From: Letharia columbiana
Lineage: Eukaryota; Ascomycota; Lecanoromycetes; Lecanorales; Parmeliaceae
Length of the DNA: 64,000 nt
NCBI RefSeq assembly: GCF_014066305.1
Contig: NW_023501077.1
Coordinates: 186,001-250,000 of the forward strand
Reading direction: 5' to 3'
A program made the translations under genes and the position numbers. Below, one piece after another: positions 22,558-33,046 of this stretch; the stretch's first letter is position 1, and every line of letters starts with the position of its first letter. Under the pieces are notes generated by a model. It had not been told where the DNA came from. It did not search any database and saw only the letters and a program-made list of their open reading frames with translations.

Positions 22558-24728
22558 TCACGCCCCGCCTTTGGTGTAGACCTCATAAGGCGCACCTACT
22601 CCCAGAGCGCGTCTCGCATCCAAGCCCAGGAGGGAGAGGCCATGCAGATAACTTGCGTTTGTCCACCCAAAACTACTCCCTCAGATCAGCGGTTGTGTAT
22701 CTAAACATCTCGGAAGCATTCACGCGACTCACCCTTCCTCTGGAGCGTACTTGAAGCTCAGTCCTTGGTTCCCATACTCTGCCCCTACGCGGTGGGGGCT
22801 CTTGAGCTGCGTGACGTCGTATTTCTCGACCACAGTACCATTGTAATCCACGAAAACCTTGGTGATCATGTGAAGCCAGCGGTACGCTAGTCTCTCGGCC
22901 TCCTCGTGATAACCATATTTCCTCAAGCCATCCCAAGCCAGAATTTGATGAGGAGCCCAGCCATTAGGATAGTCCCATTGCTTCTGAGGATTCGCTGCAT
23001 TGACCGGGCCACGAGAATTCTCTGTATTCGAAGAGAGACCACCCACACATTCGAATTTGGGAAGGCCTTTTTCAACGAGTAAAGCCGCTTGATGCGGACT
23101 AGCTACCCCGCACCAAAGAGCCCAGAGGCTTGTCACCGTCTCATACTCAGTTTGCTTCTGAGTCACCGAGTTGTAGTCAAAATAGAGACCCTTCTCTTCA
23201 TTCCACAAATACCTATCAATTAATCCTTTTCTCTTTTTGGCAGAAATGTCCCAAACGGCGGATGACTCGAAACGATCCACCACCTGACCGGGAGCACAAA
23301 AATCAGCAGGTACTTGAAGAGTGTCCTCGAAGATGGTCCGAATCGCCTCCGCGATGTCCATTTCGTATCGATAGAGCAGACAATTCAAATCTATCGTTGC
23401 TAAGTCTGCGCAGACTCCCACGAATCGATTCGACGTATCATGGCCACTTTCCCTGAGTGCTCTGTCATGGAGGAAGAAGGTGTCAAGCTCAGGCTCTTGG
23501 ATTTTACCATTGGTGTATGCCTGTCCAATCTCAGTCATCGTCATGTTGTGCTTCGCGGCGTAAGGTTCCAAAATGTGGTCAAACCCCGTTGACTCAACTT
23601 CTGGAGGGATACCAATCCCAATGGGCCTGTATCTGGTGAGTCCAGTGCCTTCGTCGTATCTGGGAGCCGTCATCCAGTAATTGTAATACTCCTTCATTGC
23701 GGCGAGGATTGCCAGCTTGAGAAGGTCCTTGGATCCAGGCTCATGTTTGGTCGCATTGTAAGTTTTCAAAGCTAGATCTGTGAGGAAAGGGGGCTGTGCT
23801 CTGCCAAGGTAGTACGACCGGTTCGCATTGAGTATTTTGCCATAGTGTTTGATCTCGAAGATAAAATGTCGTAGGATCGACTTGACAACATGTGGATGCG
23901 TATCTATCATTGACGTAGCACAGAAACAGCTATCCCAGTTGTAGAGTTCGTTGAATCGTCCTCCAGGTACAACGAATGGGAGTCCTATGAGTTCTTTGCG
24001 TCCATTCGAGTCATTTCCCTCCATCTCAAGCGCCAGAATGCCAGGCTTATCGTTCAAGCTCCTGATGAACTCAGCCGTGATGTCGCTTTCTGGAAGCCAT
24101 TGTACGTCCAAGCTTATGTCTGGCATTTCCCGCGCAAGCTTCGAATAGTATGCGTGCTGTAGTGGTACGCCATGCGGTACATAGATTCTTGGGTGAGAGT
24201 CCGCAGCCTCGCGGGTCTTGGGATCTCTCGCTGCAACGGCGATGCCAGAGCTATCGATGTTCCTCTTCAGGTTGTCCCACCAGCTGGTTTTGATCAATCG
24301 CTGGAGACGATCGACTGGATCCTCAGTGACTTTTTCCAAGTCGACTTCCAGAAAGTCCTCCCCCTTCTTCTGCGCCAGGAATAGCTCTTGCAGGAGATTT
24401 GCTAGATGATACGTACCTTTGATCTCAATCTCTTGAGTTGCATCATGCTTCAGAGGTTTCAAGAAGAAAGACTTCGTTTGATGACCAAAATTAGCATCCT
24501 TTCGATCTACACCTAGAGAACATGACACACCTTTGGTCCGCAGTCATCGACCGTTATCAGCCCATCCCCATCTGTATCCTCTCTCCATAACAATTTTTCT
24601 CTTGTAGTATTCACGGCTACTACTAGCTTTCCTTTCGTGCTAGTGACTTCATTTGTAAGTACCTCATAGTATCAGTCGACCCGCCCGGATTGGTATCAAT
24701 GAAAGTAGGGCGATACCGTTGATACCAT
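22558..24728 (-). CDS. Neutral-type trehalase (glycoside hydrolase family 37)
   Basis: Proposed exons: 24728..24726 (the ATG alone), 24662..24531, 24471..22733 and 22672..22558, giving 662 residues. Introns are 63, 59 and 60 bp. The enzyme splits trehalose into two glucoses in the cytosol. An EF-hand-like calcium loop (DTDGDGLITVDD) lies near residue 30, as in fungal Nth1. Trehalase signatures PGGRFNELYNWDS and QWDYPNGWAP are present; the catalytic Asp is in ESGHDTSNR and the catalytic Glu in the C-terminal YAPEEGFGWTNASY, which is restored only by the last splice. The 59-bp intron is supported because it recovers GPK + 16 residues + IKGTY, the family spacing. Unlike Nth1 there is almost no N-terminal regulatory region with PKA sites before the EF hand. 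The one-codon first exon is the weakest part. Confidence 0.85.
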
Positions 24729-24834
24729 GTTTACTTTGTTGCTGCGTAGATGGTAAATCCCTTTCAAGGTGCACAGCACTTTTTGACTAGAATTGACACC
24801 ACCACACGGTCAGTCAATGGGTGACTGCTCGTGT

Positions 24835-24841
24835 TTTTATA
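24835..24841 (-). promoter_or_regulatory. TATA box candidate for the trehalase gene
   Basis: A TATAAAA on the minus strand about 110 bases upstream of the proposed ATG at 24728. It supports transcription starting near 24800 and hence the short N-terminus. Confidence 0.5.
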
Positions 24842-26113
24842 AGGAAGCCGGAAGAATGTGGTATAAAGCGAGAAAGTAGCCCGAGAACAAGCAGAGAAAA
24901 CACGCCTAGAATTATTTTGACTTGAAGACTCGATGGGCCCCCAGAAGGTTGGTTTCAGGAGCAGGCCGGTACGCATAGGAACAAAAGAATGGAATGGATC
25001 AAATAGCTGCATAGAGTAGAAAAATTGACACGAAATACCGCCATACATTGCTCGAATCCTTCTGCGTTGTGCTTCCAGGGTTCCTTTCCAACTCAGCCGC
25101 TAGGTGTATATCCAGAGTCCTGCCAGCGTTCTCTGCATTCAGATCTGCCGATGACATCGTAATAGCTGCAAATTGTTGCGTCTTCCAATCTGACAAGAAC
25201 CAGCCAGCAAGTGTGTAAAGGGGCAGATACTGTGGTACAGAATGAAGAAGAGCTAATGCTATGGTTTCGAGCACAGACAACTCAAGTCAATCAAAGTCAC
25301 TTGTGATCAGGCTGGATGTCAGAAAGAAGTAGAGAAGCTATCGGCTGTATTTGGATAAATTAGGTATTCCAAGCACGACGAAAATCGAACCTATCCCAAT
25401 TGTTGATGACAGATGCTTTTTACGGTCTTATCTTCTCAAGAGGTTTGGAAATTTCAAAGGCAAGACAGCGGAAGGTTGTGTTGGAAAAAGTTGGTGCTTG
25501 ACCCTTCAAGGCGGGCAGTTTGAGAATTGGTCTCCCCGTGTCACAGATATGGGCAACGTATACCAATCGGAGGAAAGACTCGAAAATACTCGTACTCACA
25601 GTGCCCAGAGAAATATTGGAGCTGCTAGTGGTCAGCTCAGTCCGAGAATGCAGGGGATCGATTGACATTAAGGGAATAGGTATGGCCCACGGACGATTTT
25701 CTACTACTTACTAATACTATGACTCTCTCCTGTGTTAGAAGAATATCGATGTTTATGCGAGATGGCTTGTTCAAGAATACCATAAATGTGGTTGCTTGGA
25801 AGAAATGACTTTGAATTGATGAGAGGGTTGGGACCCTTTCTCTTGACCCTCCTGTTGTCATCTTCATTGCTTCCTTCGGTCTGTATAAATACGGAGGATT
25901 CGCGAAAGTGCACTTGTCGTTCATGGAAAATGCATAATACATTAACATAATTTATGTGATCAGATATGCGTCAATGGCAACACCGACCATGTCCTGCTCC
26001 AAAGGGCAAAGAAAGCGCTGCCGTATCATAGGATTTAACGACTCCCAGATTCCATCGCTCTGTACTCACGACGCCCCCTTGTGCTCTGCCAACCTTGAAT
26101 AGAACTGCTGGTA
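24842..26113. other. Unresolved region with weak coding signals on the minus strand
   Basis: Between the trehalase promoter and src1 lies about 1.3 kb. Minus-strand frames at 25948-25730 (from an ATG with TFANPPYLYRPKEAMK), 25668-25420 and 25280-24999 (PQYLPLYTLAGWFLSDW, then LNAENAGRTLDIHLAAEL) look somewhat protein-like and face the same way. I could not link them with convincing phased introns, and I recognise no family. It could be a many-exon gene, a decayed gene, or chance. Confidence 0.25.
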
Positions 26114-28323
26114 TTAGTAGACAGGCCGACCCTCGTCCCACTTCCTCTTCTCAACCATCTCCCGTCCTTCCACCTCCATGGGACTCGACCTATCATCAGG
26201 CGTCCCCTTGACTACAGGCCCCAAAATCACCCTTTTTTTTGCTCCACCACTCCATGCACCATCTTCAAGTAGGCCAACACTGCCAATCCATTCCCACACT
26301 CTTGACACGTCCCCGCCCCGGCCTTCTCGGACGCTGGCTCTTACGTTCGCATTTCTCTCGACTACTGCTCGCACTCGTTTCCACATACCTTCGCGCCTTT
26401 GATCGCTGAATTCATCTCGGAGAACATCATCACGCAGCTGTCCTACACTGATCCAGCTTTCGGCTGCATCTCCCCTGGCATGCAAAGCCGCTTGCGTGGC
26501 GAGACGGTCGAGAGTAGTGGCAACTAATGAGGGAACACGAGCTGTATCGTTACGGGACGTGAGAATAAGCGAGCGGATGTAGAGAAGAGCGATGCCGAAC
26601 AGGATTATGATGGAAAGAGAGAGTCGATATCTTGCCAGCGTGAGTCGCGCGGATCTTTTGATGGCGCAGGAGAGGGGGAGGCGGGTGAGGGAGGTGCTGC
26701 TGAGGTGGAGATGTGTTCTGCGGGTGGGATGAGGTATCTGGTTAGTTTTTTGGTCAGATGTTGGTGGATTCGTTTTCATAAGCACGAATGTGACGCAAGA
26801 AGAATCGGCAAATGCAGAGGAAAGTGAACTTACCCATCAGAGGAGAAAACGACCTCTTCTCGGCCAATGATCTCCCCTATGGCACCCTTCCACAGAGATT
26901 CGAACTCTGCTGCGTCCATATTTCGTCTTCTCTTCTTGCCCACTTCTCTTTTCAAATCTTCTTCATCGATCTCCACAGGTACATCTTTGCCTTTGCTATT
27001 CTTCAAATTCCCACATTCAGCCTGCGCTTTTCGCTCCCTCAATTCTTCCACGGCTCTGTCCGCCACAGCTTTTACTCGTCGGACTTTCTCGCCGTCTGGC
27101 TCACAAGATGGCGGCAGTGGCACTAGGCCTTTTAAAGACAGTGGGTGTGGCTGTAGAACGAAGTCGTGCTCACATCTGGTCTCCATCCCTTGAGAGCAGA
27201 TTGCGTGCTGAGGGCAAGGCTCACATGTCGGCTGCAGCACCTCTGCCCATTCAGGTAGTTGGACAGTCGATAGAGCATTGAATTGCCTGCCAATACCGCA
27301 GTAGCCAACAGCTAGCTTTTCCTGACGCCACCATGTAGCATACCCTCCGAGTAAAGCCACAAGGACTACCCATGGCGCGGACTTAGGGATTGTGCGAGGT
27401 TTCCGTGGGCGTTTCTTCTTCCGAGGTGGGAGGATGTCCAATTCTCCGTTTGCCGCACGTCCTCTGACCAACTCCAGCTGTTCTTCGGCTGTGAACTCCT
27501 CACCAGCCTCGATCCCATCCGTTGGCTCGTCTTCGCTAGCGGACTGCTTCAGCCTAGAAACGGGAACTTCGAAAGTCTTGGAAGTTGGGGCAATTATTCC
27601 ATCCTGCTGCTTTGAAGAAGATAGAACCCCTTCGATCCTCCGCCTGCTTGAGTAACTCTTTCTCTTATCACTGCTTCTACCACCGCTCTTCCGTCTGTTT
27701 TCCCCTGGAGTTAAAGGGGAGCTACCGCTCTGGAAAGGGTTCTCATCGCTGAAAACACCACCCCTCATCGGCGGTCGCACTGGTGTATCTTCTGGATCTT
27801 GGACCTTCACCACGGGTGTAGCCTCGCTCTTACGGCTTTTCCGTACAGATGTACGGATTGGTTCTAAGTCAGGTTCAGTGTCCGATTGCCGGGCGTGCTT
27901 ATTGGAGCTTCTTCGACCGTTTGATGCTTTTGTAGTGACGGATGACTCTGATACGGTGGGCTCCACCGATTGGCGTGTGCTCTTGCGTGGTTTCCTTTGT
28001 CGTGGAATATCAGGCACTGGCGGAGGCAGCATCGAGCCGGCATCGTCGTCATCGTCAGCGTCACCATTTAATGTCCCTTCTTGACTCCTCGGCATGTCTG
28101 TAATGCCCCTACTTGTGCGCCTGACTCTGTCTCGATCCGCTAATATCTTACGCGCCTTGGGCTTAAGCTCTTGATTGAAGATGTCGACGAGCTGCGGCTT
28201 CTTGGCTGAAGCTGGGTAGGGAATGTCGTGTGACATTAAGATATTTCGTAATCGTGGCATGGTAACAGACACAGGGTCGAAGGAGGGTGATAGATATGCG
28301 AGGTCATCCTCTGCTGAAGCCAT
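26114..28323 (-). CDS. src1: Inner nuclear membrane protein Src1/Heh1 (LEM-like)
   Basis: Two exons, 28323..26834 and 26717..26114 (intron 116 bp, gtaagt...cccgcag), give 697 residues. The splice site was chosen because it alone restores the frame into LSSTSLTRLPLSCAIKRS. The N-terminal helix-extension-helix domain is visible (SVTMPRLRNILMSHDIPYP). A long basic, Ser-rich nucleoplasmic segment follows, with RKSRKSEAT and KKKRPRKPRT suited to nuclear import. The first membrane helix is SAPWVVLVALLGGYATWW. A lumenal Cys-rich domain follows (QPTCEPCPQHAICSQG), then a second helix (LSLSIIILFGIALLYIRS) and the C-terminal Man1-Src1 winged-helix domain. Src1 anchors telomeres and rDNA and takes part in nuclear pore surveillance in yeasts. 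Confidence 0.93.
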
Positions 28324-29346
28324 GGTTTCGACCTAGGGCAAAGCCTTGCCTTTCACTCTCTTTATGCTTGCCGTGAGAGGTTGGTGAGGAGTGTGTGATA
28401 TGAGGGTGAGAAGTTCTATTGTGATCATAACCATGAATTGCAACACTATCTAGCTATGATAGAGCTGACACTGGTTAGCAAGCGCGACTTTCTTTGTTTG
28501 TCTGCGTTGGAGGCAGCCGCGGAGGAGATTAAGGTCTGAGACTTTCAGCCACAGTGTTGCCACAATGTTGCCACCGTGGGGTACTTTAAAAGACTAGCAC
28601 TTTTCGTATTATTCGTGTTTTGAAGCAAATGCCCCATCTTATTAGTATCGTGGAGAAGACTGATGAATGAATCTTTACAGCGCCTACAGCCTGCCTTGGT
28701 GACGTTTCGTTTGAGGTAGCTTGTCACGTTCCGTACTAGGTAATCACGCAAGCTGAAAACGAGTATTTTAAAGGTAAACATCCAGGTAAGTAATCCAATT
28801 GTACTGCCAACCCCCTCGCATTTAAGCGGGCTCGAAGGGTATCTCCTTCTTCCCGGGAAATCTTGTCCATCAAATGCTTGAAATCCTCGACATATCCACA
28901 GGGCTCAGCCGTTGATTGCCGGCATGGGCAGTATTAATTTTCTTTGCTGATCTCAGGGACAGTTGAACGTAAGCCTGGTGCAGCATTACCATAAGTGTTT
29001 CAGAAGATTGCAGTCGTTGATTTTGCTTGTTGCAGACCTCGGTCCTTTGCCGGTCAGAAGTAAGGAATCGATATTGACGGTGATGTGTCTTGGGGCTACC
29101 CTGCTGTAACGTAGGGCTATGTGATACACTGTCCTTCAGGCACAATCATCGTGTGGAGCGGCAACCGAAACAAAAATACTATGAGATTAACGCAGAGATT
29201 CCTCGAAGGTCGTTATGAAACGTGCAAAGCTTCGTACTCTCACGTCAACCTGCCCAAGACCATACCAACGCCTCATTTCATATCAATAGTCCCAAAGCCT
29301 TTGCTGCATCCGTTATGTATTGATCTGTCCTTGTATGCGCCTATGA
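28324..29346. other. Intergenic region between src1 and the RCR-like gene
   Basis: It holds the src1 promoter and the 3' side of the RCR-family gene (both on the minus strand). A short direct repeat of GTTGCCAC lies at 28556-28574. I see no coding frame with family resemblance. Confidence 0.4.
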
Positions 29347-30048
29347 TCATCTAATGATTCCATCGCCGCCCTTTTTCCCTGGCGGTGGGCCCATAGGAGG
29401 TGCGTAGTCGTAGACAGGCTCTCCACCACGCTGCGGCGCAAAGGCACTTTCTGGCTGCTGCAACTCCACACCTTGCTGTTGACCTCCAAAATAACCTTGA
29501 TTTTGTTCGTGACCTTGGTTGTAATGCCCTTGGTTCGAGACGGGAGGAGAGTATACGGGTGGTACTTGGTTATTATTGGCAAAATATGGCTGAGGGGAAG
29601 CGCCGGTGTATTGAGCTGGTGCGTGGCCTGGCGGTGTTGCGCCTGCGGCCCAGCCAGTGCCGCGGTAGGGTGAGTTACCAAGACGGCGACGTCGGCGTGC
29701 TGTAATACATCTGAGCAGCTATCAGTACGGATGTCTCTATATGACTTCATATAAAGTGTCGCGTGGCTTACGAGAATATCACGAAAATAAGAAAGGCACC
29801 AATCACAATGACGGCGAGCAGAATCCTAAAGCTGATCAGCTGCTTTCCAATGCGCGGTTTTTTCAAATGGTAGTCTACCATCTTCCGTAATTGGACCAAG
29901 GGCTGGTGCCGTAGTAGCTGCAGTTGCTGTCGTAATCATTGCAGCTGGTAAAAGCTAGGTTAGCTTATCGATTCCGCGAATGAACCCACAATCCAGGACG
30001 ATGTCTGTCAAACACGACTTACTTGTTGTATCTAGGGATGATTGCCAT
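29347..30048 (-). CDS. RCR-family single-pass membrane protein (Congo-red resistance)
   Basis: Four exons: 30048..30023, 29944..29879, 29825..29772 and 29710..29347, with introns of 78, 53 and 61 bp, all in phase, 169 residues. The short N-terminus has Cys and Tyr (CNDYDSNCSYYGTSPW), followed by NYGRW and one membrane helix (ILLAVIVIGAFLIFVIFSC). Directly after comes the hallmark ITARRRRRLGNSPYRGTGW. The tail is rich in Pro, Gln, Gly and Tyr and ends APPMGPPPGKKGGDGIIR, with PPxY-like motifs (VPPVY) typical for Rsp5-type ligase adaptors. Yeast Rcr1/Rcr2 act in endosome-vacuole trafficking and chitin deposition. Exons 2 and 3 are only 66 and 54 bp, so no long open frame marks this gene. Confidence 0.9.
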
Positions 30049-30890
30049 CGTGGTCGTGGAATGAGTACTGATCGACGCAATGAATGGTATGTTCGTCGAA
30101 AGACAGACCGCTGGTGGGTGCAGTGAGGTGGTGGAATGGTGAAGTCGGGTAGAATCAGAGGTCAGTTGAGCGACTCTATATCTATCCTGGCTTAACGATT
30201 TGGTTGAAAGGGGATAGGAATATTTGAAGTATAGCAAGAGTCTGTGGGCCTTTTGTGGCAGTCAATATTGAAGTGGCGTAGGCCACGCAAGAGCAGGGCA
30301 ATGCTCGATTGTTGTCATCATCATGCAGCTGGAAGGAGTCTAGCTCTGTGGGCTAAGCCTCTACTAGCGTATATCCCTGCCGAAAGCGCTAGCGCATCTT
30401 ACGGCAGGGATTTTGCGGCTAGCCAGCGCATTCCCCGTTCGTGTTGATGAAATCTTTTGCGACGTGTATCATTTCTCCTTTCTTCAACCTCTTTATAATT
30501 ATACAAAAATCAACATGGTAAACATCCATGTTATATCCGTGGCGGTTGAAGGCACATATCGTGCTTCTCAATTTTTCCGGTACAGAAGCACCGGATCCAC
30601 GAAGATCAACCCCAAGCTCGTTTAGCTGCTTTACATGCAAACCCCAAAACATCCTCCCACCAGGGTCAATCATACATTGATGAAGAGGATCGAAAGAATA
30701 AGACAAACAGAAATTTCCCGGCAAAGTGTGAAACAGGATCGCTCCGAGCATTGAAAGTTTATCTTGCCATTGCTAGCATGCATCTTCTCGTTGCTTCATC
30801 AACGTCGTGAACGCTCAACTCGTAACTAAATGTCGTTGTCAGTCGTGCAGGGCGTCGTCGAAGGTCATGCAATTCTCTTATATGGTCTTC
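30049..30890. other. Intergenic region between the RCR-like gene and arl8
   Basis: It contains the promoter of the RCR-like gene and the arl8 3' end. A 110-codon frame at 30751-30419 (-) has no recognisable family and may be chance or arl8 3' untranslated sequence. Confidence 0.4.
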
Positions 30891-31806
30891 TCAGTGAGCT
30901 GTCTTGTTGATCAGCCATTCCAAGACAGCATCAAGATTCGTTTCTTCCTTCGCGCTGATTCCATAGCAGCTGACTTCGCGGTGAGAAATGGCTTTCATGT
31001 TCAGTGCTTCGATCAACTCATCGACCGAAAGCTTATCGGGCAAATCAGACTTGTTTCCCAAAACGAGCAGAGGAATTCCGTCCAAGACCGGCTTTTCAAG
31101 TAAGGCGTGGAGTTCTTCCATCGCTACTGGCATGGCAGCCTTATCTGCCGCGTCCACGATATACCTGTGAATTATATCAGGATCGTTTCACCAATGCACG
31201 AGATGGCGTACCCACACGATGGCGTTGACACCCCGACAATACCGCTCCCACATGGACCGAAATCTGGGCTGACCACCGAGGTCCCAGCTAGAGGAATGTT
31301 ATGCCAACCAGCGATCGAGTAATGATAAGTGAACGACCTACCATTTGAGGGTGACGTGGCCTTTCTGGACTCGTTTCATGTTGAAGCCCACTGTGGGAAT
31401 AGAACTTTTGGGATTCCGAAGTCAGACGGGATATCTGAAGCAATTACTGTCGACCTACTCTATGGTAAATTCTCCACCCTGGCGAGTATCGCATCAGCAA
31501 TTCTCCACATACATCGTCTCTGGATCTTACCGCAAGGACTCGCAGGAGAGAGGTCTTGCCAGCATTCTGCAGACCAATCATAGTCACATCCATCTCTGTC
31601 GCCCTAATGGATTGAAAATGTCAACGGTACCCTGGACACGCAGATGGCCAGCAGAGCGGTGCATCGTGACACTGGCAGGATGGCGCATATTCTACGACGG
31701 ATTGCGGTGAGGTGGATCGTGACGGTCGACACGCAGGATGCTACGGAGGGACTTACCAGAAAGTTCGCAACAACCAGTCATAGATAACCTTGAAAAAGCC
31801 GGCCAT
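30891..31806 (-). CDS. arl8: Arf-like small GTPase Arl8
   Basis: Six exons: 31806..31757, 31603..31531, 31478..31459 (20 bp), 31404..31342, 31287..31216 and 31164..30891. The introns are 153, 52, 54, 54 and 51 bp, and the product has 183 residues. The start [17 protein letters not shown] matches the amphipathic, acetylated N-terminus of Arl8. GTPase motifs are complete: P-loop GLQNAGKTS, switch [13 protein letters not shown], switch [23 protein letters not shown], and SA in GISAKEETN. Arl8 recruits effectors that move lysosomes or vacuoles toward the cell periphery in animals and Aspergillus-type fungi; budding yeast lacks it. The 20-bp third exon encodes GGEFTI. The gene faces rpa135 across a gap that contains the inverted-repeat element. 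Confidence 0.95.
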
Positions 31807-32267
31807 GGCTTCTCGCTGGGATGGTGGCTGGCTTGTGAGGCAGCGGTGGTCAAGCACCAGTCGTTGCCTTTTCGCAGAATGCCAGAACCTTGGTTGACTT
31901 TGCGTCGCGGAGGCTGGAGCAGAAAAAGCAAGCGGGAGGCGGGGACTTTGCCCTTATCGTCGTAGCAGTAAATTTGCAGCTGGTGCAAGATAATACCTTA
32001 CCTAAGGTTAACGATAGAGCAGGCTAAGCAAGAAACTCGATTATCGAGCTAAATGGGGGTATTGGGTATTCGTAAAAGATAGAAGATAAAGAGTGATATT
32101 GCGCTCTGCTCTGCTGCACCAGTGCCTTGCCTTTTATTTTTATTTTTTGTGTGTGCAGGTGATGCAAACTGCACAGGCCTTGTTTAGGCGCCGATGCGGG
32201 CGGTGGGGGATGGTTGCAGAAGGCAGAAAGTGAAAATAATGATCCGGCTTCTTCCCTGCAGTACGAG

Positions 32268-32797
32268 TACGGCGGACGAAGGCTGACACTACGACAAAAC
32301 TAAATCTTTTCCATACTCTCCGCCATACTCTTTATCACACTCTCCGCGATATTCTCTACGACACTCTCAATTAGACTCTGAATCTAAGATACTCTATAAA
32401 ACATCCTAAAGAGCATCTCTGAACAAATATTCCTCGAAGAATATCTCTTAAAGAGTACCTCGGATAGTATCTCGAAGAGTACCCCGAAGCGAACGTGGGA
32501 GAGTACTCGGAGAGTACTCGTAAGCGTACCCCGGAGAGTACCCCGGAGTAGACCTCGGAGAATACCCGAAGAGTACCTCGAAGCGTACCTCGGAGAGTAC
32601 CCCCTAAAGAGTGCCTTCAGAAGTGCTTCGAGGAGAATATCTTAGTGAGATTATCTTAAGGAGAGTATTCTATGAATATCATGAAGAGAACTCAAGATAT
32701 TAGAAGCTGTAGATAGTAGAAATCGTAAAGGAAGAAAATAGATGAAGAAAAATTTAATGATTTGGTTTTATCGTAGTGTCAGCCTTCGTCCGCCGTA
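32268..32797. mobile_element. MITE-like inverted-repeat element, copy 1
   Basis: A 530-bp block bounded by 39-bp inverted repeats, 32268-32306 and 32759-32797, differing at 2 of 39 positions. Each end begins TACGGCGGACGAAGGC when read inward. If the outer TA is the duplicated target, insertion is of the TA type used by Tc1/mariner-like elements. The left flank carries an extra GTACGA just outside. The interior has no protein frame and consists of degenerate 12-bp repeats: the left arm is ACTCT-rich, the centre has GAGAGTACCCC-like units, and the right arm is again complementary to the left. It could thus fold back on itself. No transposase is present. Copy 2 is at 42483-43057. Confidence 0.75.
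32448..32612. repeat. 12-bp GAGTAC minisatellite inside element copy 1
   Basis: Degenerate tandem units close to GGAGAGTACCCC or GAAGAGTACCTC, about a dozen in a row, with the palindromic core GAGTACTC in two places (32501-32520). Confidence 0.8.
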
Positions 32798-33046
32798 CTG
32801 CAGCTCGCTTGTCGCAATCCCTGTACCGTGATCTCCGTGAGTACTCTAATCGTAAAATAATGTACCTAAAATACAAAGTATTCAAGGTATACTTCATTTT
32901 TTTTTGCATCTAACTCCGCATTACAGTGAAGAAGCTGGACAAACAATCAATCCCGTTTGCCCATTATCACCCTCTTCGCGCCCAAGGCGACAGTACCGAG
33001 AGATGCTCTCTTTGAAGAGTCTGTGATTTGGCCTGTCTACAGAAGA

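Larger units (their letters stand above)
31807..33046. promoter_or_regulatory. Divergent arl8 / rpa135 promoter region with an inserted element
   Basis: About 1.24 kb between two divergent start codons. Positions 32268-32797 are taken up by the inverted-repeat element. The remainder is AT-rich, with a T/A-rich run near 32130-32150 and a CTTAC/CCTAAGG word near 31993-32008. Confidence 0.5.

Noticed and set aside
24472..24540. Apparent 2-base frameshift in the trehalase gene after GGACCAAAG
   Set aside because: A 59-bp intron (24472-24530, GTGTGT...CGAAG with a GCTAAT branch motif) explains it and restores the family spacing between GPK and the GTY motif, so no break is needed.
29313..29750. 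145-codon minus-strand frame over the RCR-like gene
   Set aside because: It is a shifted reading of the last exon; the true frame gives the ARRRRR and Pro/Gln-rich tail of the RCR family.
32300..32760. CRISPR-like array in the regularly spaced GAGTAC repeats
   Set aside because: Units are tandem 12-mers without unique spacers, inside an inverted-repeat element of a eukaryotic genome.
32957..33046. Longer N-terminus for Rpa135
   Set aside because: The 30 extra codons begin with a non-ATG codon; the ATG at 33047 matches where the family starts.
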